A DNA stretch of 11,041 nt from Acidimicrobiia bacterium (lineage in GTDB: Bacteria; Actinomycetota; Acidimicrobiia; Acidimicrobiales; SZUA-35), in NCBI GenBank assembly GCA_029857855.1, contig JAOUGG010000035.1, positions 1 through 11,041 on the forward strand. The letters run 5' to 3'. The notes beneath the pieces are model-generated. The model did not search any database, had not been told where the DNA came from, and saw only the letters and a program-made list of their open reading frames with translations. Within the stretch, counting starts at the first letter, position 1; every line of letters starts with the position of its first letter. Below are positions 5,024-11,041 of this stretch, piece by piece. The translations under genes and the position numbers were made by a program.

Positions 5024-6070
5024 TCAGGGCCGATCGAAAATGTGGGCCCGCCAGATCAGTTCGGCCCCGCCCCCCGGCCCCGGGCGGATCTCCATGTCGG
5101 CCGACAGGTCGGCTGTCCGGCGCTCTAGAGCGCTGTCCCGCTGACCGTCGAGGTAGCCAATCGAGGGTTCGACGTCGGCTGCGAATCCCCGACCGTTGTC
5201 GATCACCCGCAGTGCGACCTCGTTGCCGTCGAACTCGGCGATCACCTGCACGGCGGTCGCCTCTGCGTGTTTGGCCACGTTGGCCAACGCCTCGCCGGCG
5301 GCCGTCATCAGCCGGTGGCGAAGTTCCCGGCCGATGCCGTCGATGCCGGGCACGACCCGGATCGTCGGCCGGAAGCCGAGCGATCCCTCTGCTGCGCCGG
5401 CCACCTGGCCCAGTTCATCGGCGACGGTGACCTCATCGGCCGTCTTGTAGATGTTGAAGATCGCCTCTCGGAGCTGATGGATGGCAGCATCGACCTCGTC
5501 GGCCGACTCCAGAAGCCGGGTCCGAACCGGTCCGTCGTCGGTGCGGGCGGCCAGCGCCTGCAGACCGAGGCCCGTTGCGAACAGCATCTGGATGACCGTG
5601 TCCTGAAGGTCGCGGGCGATCCGTTCCCGCTCGTGCATGAGATTCAGCAGTTCCCGGGTCGTGTGCAGCTCGGTCTCGGCGGCGAACCGGGTGATGGCAT
5701 ACCCGATCGCGCGGGCGAGCAGCTCGGCGTCCATGGTGCGCTTGGTCAGATAGTCCTGCGCCCCCCGTTGCACCGCCTCCAGCGCAACCAGCGGATCGTC
5801 GAGACCCGAGAGCACGACCACCGGCGCCGGATCGGGGCGGTCGAGCATGGCGTCGACCGAGGCCAGCCCGGTCGAGTCGGGAAGGGTCAAGTCGAGCAGG
5901 ACACAGTCGAAGTGGAGGTCCGTCGCCAGCCGGAGCGCCTCGGTCAGTGTCGTCGCCCACTCGACGTCGAACCGGACGTCGGGATGGGACGTCAGCTGGT
6001 GGACCACCATGCGGCGATCGAGCTCGTTGTCCTCGACAAGGAGTACCCGAACCGATCTCGCCTCGATCAC
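5024..6070 (-). CDS. Receiver-linked DevS-type histidine kinase lacking the acceptor histidine
   Basis: A 348-residue protein. An N-terminal receiver (about 6-128) has E13-D14, D60 (CVLLDLTLPDSTG), S88 and K110. It is followed by a HisKA_3-type dimerisation segment (about 145-210) and a HATPase domain (about 250-345). The H-box reads ERERIARDLQDTVIQMLFAT: the position that is His in DevS-type kinases (RDLHD) is Gln 156, codon CAG. The N-box (GEALANVAKHAEA) and G1 (DNGRGF) are present. The usual GLxNLxxRA G2 segment is replaced by GYLDGQRDSALERRTADLSA, although RPGPGGGAEL at the end is kept. The protein is probably a pseudokinase or phosphatase with a phosphorylatable receiver. The GTG start has AGAGG just upstream. 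It follows the FixL-like kinase gene by 36 bp and is likely co-transcribed, so the FixL-like kinase is a natural phospho-donor for its receiver. Confidence 0.9.
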   Translation of the reverse strand: MIEARSVRVLLVEDNELDRRMVVHQLTSHPDVRFDVEWATTLTEALRLATDLHFDCVLLDLTLPDSTGLASVDAMLDRPDPAPVVVLSGLDDPLVALEAVQRGAQDYLTKRTMDAELLARAIGYAITRFAAETELHTTRELLNLMHERERIARDLQDTVIQMLFATGLGLQALAARTDDGPVRTRLLESADEVDAAIHQLREAIFNIYKTADEVTVADELGQVAGAAEGSLGFRPTIRVVPGIDGIGRELRHRLMTAAGEALANVAKHAEATAVQVIAEFDGNEVALRVIDNGRGFAADVEPSIGYLDGQRDSALERRTADLSADMEIRPGPGGGAELIWRAHIFDRP

Positions 6071-6106
6071 GACCGCCTCTGCGGTGCGGAGCGGCGGATG
6101 ACGATC

Positions 6107-7309
6107 TCAAGCATCGTTCCCCGACGTCTGATCCTCTGTGACCTTCGGCAGGGTGAAGCTGAAGGTGGCCCCGTGCTCCGGTTCCGACTCGACCCAGATC
6201 GTGCCGCCGTGACGTTCCACGATCCGCTGGCACAGCGCCAGGCCGATACCGACCCCGTCATAGCCGGGATGGGCGCGACTGAACAGCTCGAAGATCCGCT
6301 CGTGTTGCTCGGGATCGACACCGATCCCGTTGTCGGAAACCGAGAACACCCAGCCGCCATCGGTCTCCTCGGCCCGGAACTGAATCATGGGCGGTCGGTG
6401 CGGAGCTCGGTATTTCAAGGCGTTCTGCAACAGATTTTGGACGAGCTGACGAAGCTGGATCTCGTCGCCGATCACCGTCGGCAGTTCGCCGGCCTCCACT
6501 GTGACACCGGCGTCCTCCAGCTCCAGGCGAAGCTGCCGGAGGACATCGGCGGCCAGATGCCCGAGATCGACGGGGACCGGCGGCCGGCTGACCCGCTGGC
6601 TCCTCGAATACGACAACATCCCGTGGATGAGATGCTCCATGGTGTCGACGGCTTCGATAACGAGATCTCGCAGCTCGACGGCCTCGTCGTCGAAGCCCCG
6701 CCCGATCGATCGGGCGAGATGGACGTTGAGCAGTTCGAGACCCTGACGCACATTGCGTAGCGGAGCCTGCAGATCATGCGAGACGATGTAGGCGAACTGT
6801 TCGAGGTCACGATTCGAGCGGCCGAGCTCCGCCAGCGACCGCTCCAGCTCGGCGGTGCGTTCCGCCACCTGCTGCTCCAAGGCCTCGTTGGCCAGCCGCA
6901 ACCGCCCCTCGTCGGCTTGTCGCCTCGACAGGTCGTGCAGGATCCCGGTGAACAGGTGGCCCTCGCCGGTGACCACCTCGCTCACGGCGAGTGCCACCGG
7001 GAAGGTCGAGCCGTCGGCCCGACGGGCCTCGACCTCGCGGCCGATCGCGATGACGTGAGCCTCGCCGGTGGCCAGATAGCGGCGGATGTGCTCGCCGTGC
7101 TCACTGCGATGCGGTTCGGGCATCAGCATGCTCACGTCGGAGCCGATCAGGTCGTCCTCCGAATACCCGAACAGCGCAAGCGTTGCCGGGTTGACCAGCA
7201 CGATCGTGCCGGTTTCGTCGATGACGATGATCGGGTCGGCCCCGGTGGTGAGGACCGAGTGCCACAGTTGCTCACTCCAGGCCCCATCGTCGGCCGATAA
7301 CGGGGTCAT
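6107..7309 (-). CDS. FixL-like PAS histidine kinase, predicted heme oxygen sensor
   Basis: A 400-residue cytoplasmic kinase with no membrane segment. The PAS domain (about 16-128) runs from DPIIVIDETGTIVLVNPATL through LMPEPHRSEHGEHIRRYLAT to DGSTFPVALAVSEV. Aligned without gaps to FixL of Bradyrhizobium (from memory), H71 falls on the heme-ligand His200, H85 on His214 and R91 on Arg220. A coiled coil follows (about 130-168). The HisKA domain has phospho-acceptor H178 (YIVSHDLQAPLRNV), and the HATPase domain has N296 (NLLQNALKY), DNGIG (326-330), the F-box IFELFSR and the G2 box GVGIGL (352-357). All catalytic boxes are intact. The ATG at 7309 has no good Shine-Dalgarno, and leaderless initiation is possible. 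It diverges from the glycosyltransferase gene and precedes the receiver-pseudokinase by 36 bp. The predicted role is to autophosphorylate when oxygen leaves the heme. The target is unproven. Confidence 0.92.
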   Translation of the reverse strand: MTPLSADDGAWSEQLWHSVLTTGADPIIVIDETGTIVLVNPATLALFGYSEDDLIGSDVSMLMPEPHRSEHGEHIRRYLATGEAHVIAIGREVEARRADGSTFPVALAVSEVVTGEGHLFTGILHDLSRRQADEGRLRLANEALEQQVAERTAELERSLAELGRSNRDLEQFAYIVSHDLQAPLRNVRQGLELLNVHLARSIGRGFDDEAVELRDLVIEAVDTMEHLIHGMLSYSRSQRVSRPPVPVDLGHLAADVLRQLRLELEDAGVTVEAGELPTVIGDEIQLRQLVQNLLQNALKYRAPHRPPMIQFRAEETDGGWVFSVSDNGIGVDPEQHERIFELFSRAHPGYDGVGIGLALCQRIVERHGGTIWVESEPEHGATFSFTLPKVTEDQTSGNDA

Positions 7310-7319
7310 CCGGCCAGTG

Positions 7320-7344
7320 TTGCGGCCGCCGACCGGCGGCGCAA
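7320..7344. repeat. GC-rich inverted repeat in the kinase-glycosyltransferase divergent gap
   Basis: TTGC-G-GCCGCC, loop GACC, then GGCGGC-GCAA forms a 10-bp stem with one bulged G. It lies 11 nt upstream of the FixL-like kinase ATG and 82 nt before the glycosyltransferase ATG, within the 116-bp gap 7310-7425. No T-tract follows, so it is not a typical intrinsic terminator. It could be an operator or a 5' leader hairpin. No GGGACC-type box is visible in this gap. Confidence 0.4.
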
Positions 7345-7395
7345 CCCCAAACCCCGACCAAGTTCACGTCCACCGGCGTTCGATTCGCCTCAACG

Positions 7396-7422
7396 AACAG
7401 CCGTCGCGGTCGATGGGCTGTT
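7396..7422 (+). repeat. Inverted repeat directly before the glycosyltransferase start
   Basis: AACAGCC (7396-7402) and GGCTGTT (7416-7422) are perfect 7-bp arms around a 13-nt spacer, ending 3 nt before the ATG at 7426. In mRNA the right arm would hide the sequence where the ribosome binds. In DNA it could be an operator. No separate strong Shine-Dalgarno is visible. Chance occurrence cannot be excluded at this length. Confidence 0.35.
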
Positions 7423-7425
7423 GTC

Positions 7426-9750
7426 ATGGAGCTTTCCGCCCCGCTTACCGTTCAGGCCAACCGGTTCACGCTTGACGCGGGCCAACGCACGGTGCTCATC
7501 TGCGCCCAGGACGACCGACGCCGCAACAAGCTGAGCCGCACGGTCGAAGCCGGAGGCTGGGTTCCCGTGCCAACGGCCAGTGCATCGGAGGCACTGGCCG
7601 CTCTCGAATCGGCCCCGCTGAGCCTCGTCGTCCTGGCTGTGGAGGAGTTCGACGGCCCCGAACTCAAGGTCCTCGACGAGCTGCGGGCGGACCCTGACGG
7701 CAATCGGGTTCCTGCGGTTGTGGTGACCGACCGGCGAGATCAAACGGTGGTTCTCGAGGCGTTCGGTCGTCGGGCCGATGACGTCATCAGCGGCCGCGTT
7801 ACCGACGATGAGTTCATCGCCCGGCTGGCCGTGCGCATGGACCGACCGCCGCTGCCGCGATCCGAGTTGCTCCGGGACCCGATCACCGGAGCGCTCACGC
7901 CCGAAGCCCTGTACCGGCAGATCGATCTCGAACTCGAACGGGTTTCCCGCGGTGGCCGGATCGGCACCCTGGCCTACCTGGCGCTCGACGAGCTGCCCGG
8001 GGTGCAGGCCGGTCTGGGGCCACGGGCCCGCGACGAGCTGCTCGCACAGGTGGTTCGTCTGGTCGAGGCCGACGGTCGCCAGCTCGACCACATCGGGTTC
8101 GACCGCGGGGCTCTGGTTCTGCTTCTCCCCGACACACCGGCCAAGGGTGCGCAGATCCGCCTCGAGCGGCTCTCGAGGCTCGTGCACCGACACGCCTTTT
8201 CCGTGGACGGTGCTCCGATCCGCCTGACCCCACTCATCGGTCATGCCCAGCTCGAGGCCCGGCTGCCGCGCCTCGAACTGGAGGACCGGGCGTGGACGGC
8301 ACTGTCGTACGAGGCGGATCAACTCGATCTCCACCCGACCCGGTGGCGATCGGCCATGTTCCGCAAGCAGGATGACTTCGGTCCCGTCAGGGCCGCGTTC
8401 GAGCGTGTCCGCACCCCGCTCCAGGTCACCGCCCAACAGCTCATCTGCATGGTGGTCCCGTTCTTCACCTACGTCATCCTCGACCGGGTCGGTCTCGACA
8501 TCACCGGTTTCGTCTACCTGACCCTCGTCGCCGCCCTCGCGCTCACCGCCGCGCTCATCTGGTTCGAGTGCCTGGCCGCCCGCAACCCGCCCGAGCCGCC
8601 GCTGGCACCGTCGGGACCGCCGCCGAAGGCCTCCGCCATCATCGCCGCCTACCTGCCAAACGAAGCCGAGACGATCGTCGAGACCATCGAGGCGTTCCTG
8701 TCCCAGGATTATCCCGACCTGCAGATCATCCTCGCCTACAATACGCCGCGTCCGATGCCGGTCGAACGTGAGCTGCAGGCCATCGCCGAGCGGGATCCCC
8801 GCTTCGAGCCTCTGCGGGTCGAGGGCTCGGTTAGCAAAGCCCAGAACGTCAACGCCGCCGTGACCCAGGTCCGCGGCGAGATCGTCGGCATGTTCGACGC
8901 CGACCATCATCCCAGCCCTGGATCCTTCCACCGAGCCTGGCGGTGGTTGGCCGACGGGGTCGACGTGGTGCAGGGCCACTGCGTGGTCCGCAACGGTGGT
9001 CAGAACCGGCTGACCCGGCTGGTCGCCGCCGAGTTCGAGGTCATCTATGCCGTCTCCCACCCGGGCCGCGCCCAAATGCACGGTTTCGGGATCTTCGGCG
9101 GGTCGAACGGCTACTGGCGGACCGAGCTGTTGGAGAGCACCCGGATGCGGGGTTTCATGCTCACCGAGGACATCGACTCCTCGCTGCGAGTCGTGACCGA
9201 CGGCGGCCGGATCGTCTCCGATCCGGGGTTGACGTCGACCGAGCTCGCACCCGACACCGTCGGGGCGTTGTGGAATCAGCGGCTGCGGTGGGCCCAGGGC
9301 TGGTCCCAGGTGTCGCTTCGCCACCTGCCCCATATGACGCAGGGGTCACTCGGCCTCCGTCAACGGATCGGTGCGGCGCACCTGCTCGGGTGGCGGGAGA
9401 TCTATCCGTGGATCTCCCAGCAGGTCGCTCCGCTGTTCACCTTCTGGTTCCTGCGGGGCAACCCGCCCGTCGACTGGTTCATCCCGTTGTTCGTGGCGAC
9501 CACCGTGTTCACACTGTCGGTCGGCCCGGCCCAGGTCTGGTTCGCATGGCGCCTCGCCGATCCGTCGATCAAGGCGAATCGATCGTGGTTCTGGCTCTAC
9601 CTCATCGCCTCCACGTTCGTTTACACGGAGGCGAAGAACATCGTGGCCCGCACCGCCCACATCAAGGAGATCATGCGGGAACGGAAGTGGAAGGTCACGC
9701 CCCGGTCGGTGAGCGCCGTCTCGAAGGAGTTGGCCGACCAAGCGAGCTGA
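7426..9750 (+). CDS. Receiver-like/GGDEF-like/family 2 glycosyltransferase fusion, membrane-bound
   Basis: A 774-residue protein in three parts. Residues about 20-138 have a receiver fold (RTVLICAQDD, VPAVVVTDRRD), but where the acceptor Asp should sit the sequence is VVLAVEEFDG, so it is probably not phosphorylated. Residues about 146-285 look like a GGDEF domain (DPITGALTPEALYRQ, then ALVLLLPDT), but the signature is GFDRG, so cyclase activity is unlikely. Two membrane helices (about 337-353 and 362-383) lead to a cytoplasmic GT2 domain (about 400-630) with DAD (491-493), TED (580-582) and QRLRW (618-622), the motifs of processive synthases such as cellulose or hyaluronan synthase. The usual first Asp pair is replaced (ILAYNTP, about 435-441). 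Hydrophobic segments at about 661-678, 684-708 and 721-740 close the pore region. There is no PilZ domain. The polymer is unknown. Control of synthesis by the N-terminal pseudo-signalling domains is inferred. Confidence 0.9.
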   Translation: MELSAPLTVQANRFTLDAGQRTVLICAQDDRRRNKLSRTVEAGGWVPVPTASASEALAALESAPLSLVVLAVEEFDGPELKVLDELRADPDGNRVPAVVVTDRRDQTVVLEAFGRRADDVISGRVTDDEFIARLAVRMDRPPLPRSELLRDPITGALTPEALYRQIDLELERVSRGGRIGTLAYLALDELPGVQAGLGPRARDELLAQVVRLVEADGRQLDHIGFDRGALVLLLPDTPAKGAQIRLERLSRLVHRHAFSVDGAPIRLTPLIGHAQLEARLPRLELEDRAWTALSYEADQLDLHPTRWRSAMFRKQDDFGPVRAAFERVRTPLQVTAQQLICMVVPFFTYVILDRVGLDITGFVYLTLVAALALTAALIWFECLAARNPPEPPLAPSGPPPKASAIIAAYLPNEAETIVETIEAFLSQDYPDLQIILAYNTPRPMPVERELQAIAERDPRFEPLRVEGSVSKAQNVNAAVTQVRGEIVGMFDADHHPSPGSFHRAWRWLADGVDVVQGHCVVRNGGQNRLTRLVAAEFEVIYAVSHPGRAQMHGFGIFGGSNGYWRTELLESTRMRGFMLTEDIDSSLRVVTDGGRIVSDPGLTSTELAPDTVGALWNQRLRWAQGWSQVSLRHLPHMTQGSLGLRQRIGAAHLLGWREIYPWISQQVAPLFTFWFLRGNPPVDWFIPLFVATTVFTLSVGPAQVWFAWRLADPSIKANRSWFWLYLIASTFVYTEAKNIVARTAHIKEIMRERKWKVTPRSVSAVSKELADQAS

Positions 9751-9789
9751 GCCTGCGTCGGTCCCCTCGTCAGCCGGAGGCCGATTAAG

Positions 9790-11041
9790 TCAGCCGGGCA
9801 CGGTCCAGGTGACAGCCGTTCCGCCGCCGGGCCTCGTCACGATCGTGCAGTTGCCGCCGAGTCGTTGAGCCCGGGCCGCCAGGTTGGCCAGCCCGCTTCG
9901 GTTCACCGAGTCCGGGTCGAATCCGATCCCGTTGTCGGTCACCCGAAGCGTTGTCCCGTCGTCACCAACGCTGATGACGACAACGACCCGGTCGGCCTCG
10001 GCGTGGCGGGCGACGTTCGACAGCATCTCGGTCAACGTGGGGATCATCTGCTCCAGCACCGGCTCCGGAATGGCGTCGGTGTCCCCCTCGAAGCGCAGGG
10101 TCGGCTCGAATCCGAACCACTCCCGGGCTCGGAGCACGGTGTCGGCCAACCTCCGGGCCGATGTGGCCGGCAGGTCGGGGGTGAGGCGGAAGATGGCCGA
10201 GCGGAGCTCGGCGATGGCATGGTCGATCTCGGCGATGACCTGGTCGACCCTGCCGGATATCTCCTCGTTGTCGGCCAGGCTCTGAACCGAATGCAAGCTC
10301 ATGCCGGCCGCGAACAGCCGCTGGATGACCAGATCGTGGAAGTCGTGGGCCATGCGCTCCCGATCCTCGAGAAGGGCGAGTCGGGAGCGCTCCTGGCGGG
10401 CCCGGGTCAGCTCGAGGGCTGTGGCCGCCTCCGTGGTCAGCGCCTCGACCATGGCGATCCGCGCCGGGTCGAACCCGTCCTCGGAATCGCTCAGCGCGAA
10501 CAGCAGCGCCGGGTCGTGAGAGGTGGCGATCCTGACGACTATGCCGCTCATCGGTTCGTTCGGTCGGCGTACGTTGGTGGCCCCGTCGGTTGGATCGATC
10601 TCGCCGAAGGGATCGAAGTCGGTGATACGGACGGTCTCCCCGGCCAGCGCCCGTCGCAGCGGTTCATCGGCGGTGACAGTTTCGGGCAGGCGCCGCCTGC
10701 TTCCGACCGGATCGGTGGCGATCACCCGATGGCGGTCCCGGCCCTGGTCGGACCCGGCCACGAACGCGAGGTTGCCCCCGGTGAGCAGTCGAGCCCGACG
10801 GGCCACCAGGGTCAGGATCTCATCGAGCGGCAGCTCGTCGAGCACCGCGGCCCGAACCTCGGCCAGGCTCTCCATCCACAGGCGAGCCCCTTCACGCTCA
10901 CCCTCGATACGTTGCCGTTCGGTCAGATCGATGACGTGGATGAGGACCGTCGTCGGCTCATCGGGGTCGGCTTCGAGGATCGAACTGTGAGCCCAGACGG
11001 GCACCGACGACCCGTCGGCCCGGACGAGTTGTGTCTCAAAC
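9790..11041 (-). CDS. PAS-GAF DevS-type histidine kinase (5' end outside the window)
   Basis: The reading frame is open to the right edge, so the GTG at 11004 is internal. The visible 416 residues begin FETQLVRADGSSVPVWAHSS, the tail of a PAS domain, and continue to a ...DLTERQ linker. Next are a GAF domain (about 55-212), a HisKA_3 segment with an intact acceptor (RERMAHDFHDLVIQRLFAAG, His about visible residue 235) and a HATPase domain with SNVARHAEA, DNGIGFD, GLANLAARAQRLGG and RPGGG. The H-box is very close to that of M. tuberculosis DevS/DosS as I recall it. The GAF domain shows no heme-ligand signature I can defend, so the ligand is unknown. It converges with the glycosyltransferase gene, 39 bp apart. 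Of the kinases here it is the best paralogue match for phosphorylating the DosR-like regulator. This is inference from family pairing. Confidence 0.92.
   Translation of the reverse strand, partial: FETQLVRADGSSVPVWAHSSILEADPDEPTTVLIHVIDLTERQRIEGEREGARLWMESLAEVRAAVLDELPLDEILTLVARRARLLTGGNLAFVAGSDQGRDRHRVIATDPVGSRRRLPETVTADEPLRRALAGETVRITDFDPFGEIDPTDGATNVRRPNEPMSGIVVRIATSHDPALLFALSDSEDGFDPARIAMVEALTTEAATALELTRARQERSRLALLEDRERMAHDFHDLVIQRLFAAGMSLHSVQSLADNEEISGRVDQVIAEIDHAIAELRSAIFRLTPDLPATSARRLADTVLRAREWFGFEPTLRFEGDTDAIPEPVLEQMIPTLTEMLSNVARHAEADRVVVVISVGDDGTTLRVTDNGIGFDPDSVNRSGLANLAARAQRLGGNCTIVTRPGGGTAVTWTVPG

Noticed and set aside
5267..6760. Plus-strand open frame of 497 codons across the two kinases
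   Set aside because: It spans two real minus-strand genes and the gap between them, and shows no domain. It is a GC-driven shadow.
7343..7359. Two C4 runs (AACCCCAAACCCCGACC) that might form a G-quadruplex on the minus strand
   Set aside because: Only two runs of four are present, with no third and fourth tract of adequate length nearby.
7390..9333. Minus-strand open frame of 647 codons opposite the glycosyltransferase
   Set aside because: It encodes Gly/Asp/Gln/His-rich sequence with no recognisable fold, as expected for the complement of a high-GC gene. The plus strand has clear GT2 motifs and membrane helices.
9751..9789. Possible bidirectional terminator between the convergent glycosyltransferase and kinase genes
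   Set aside because: Only short interrupted arms (TCGG/CCGA and CCTC/GAGG) can be paired and no T-tract is present, so I cannot support a terminator.

Overview
This 11 kb window is high-GC, tightly packed bacterial DNA. The protein families suggest an actinobacterium: a DevR/DosR-type regulator, tandem universal stress proteins (USPs), DevS-type HisKA_3 kinases, and starts with few or no leader features. My guess is a non-mycobacterial lineage such as Acidimicrobiia, but that is inference and not seen directly. All eleven genes I can support concern sensing, signalling or adapting to an altered redox or energy state. I see no RNA genes, insertion sequences or CRISPR arrays. No gap without a gene exceeds about 185 bases.

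Left block (1-3918). A DevR/DosR-like response regulator (1976..1293, minus), a tandem USP (1210..305) and the N-terminus of phosphoenolpyruvate synthase (299..1, cut by the window edge) run leftward as a probable operon. Diverging from the regulator, two more tandem-domain USP genes (2162..2977 and 3013..3918) run rightward. The divergent promoter holds two facing copies of a GGGACCTT-N-GGCYCT motif that resembles the mycobacterial DosR box.

Middle block (4002-7309). A flavodoxin-like protein (4490..4002, minus) and a stand-alone receiver-domain protein (4621..5016, plus) diverge from a third copy of the motif, which is 16/17 identical to one of the first pair. Next come two kinases in tandem on the minus strand. 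The upstream one has a FixL-type PAS domain with all three heme-pocket residues I can check, followed by HisKA and HATPase domains (7309..6107). The downstream one is a receiver plus DevS-type kinase in which the phospho-acceptor histidine is glutamine (6070..5024).

Right block (7426-11041). A large membrane protein (7426..9750) joins a degenerate receiver, a degenerate GGDEF-like domain and a processive family-2 glycosyltransferase. Convergent to it is a 5'-truncated PAS-GAF-HisKA_3-HATPase kinase with an intact histidine (9790..11041, minus).

Working model (inference): oxygen or redox state is read by the FixL-like PAS kinase and the PAS-GAF kinase and passed to the DosR-like regulator, directly or through receiver-only and receiver-pseudokinase intermediates. 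The regulator acts on the GGGACC boxes to switch on USPs, the flavodoxin-like protein and PEP synthase. The glycosyltransferase may link the same signals to an exopolysaccharide. The result is a dormancy or hypoxia-type locus wired differently from the M. tuberculosis DosRST system.
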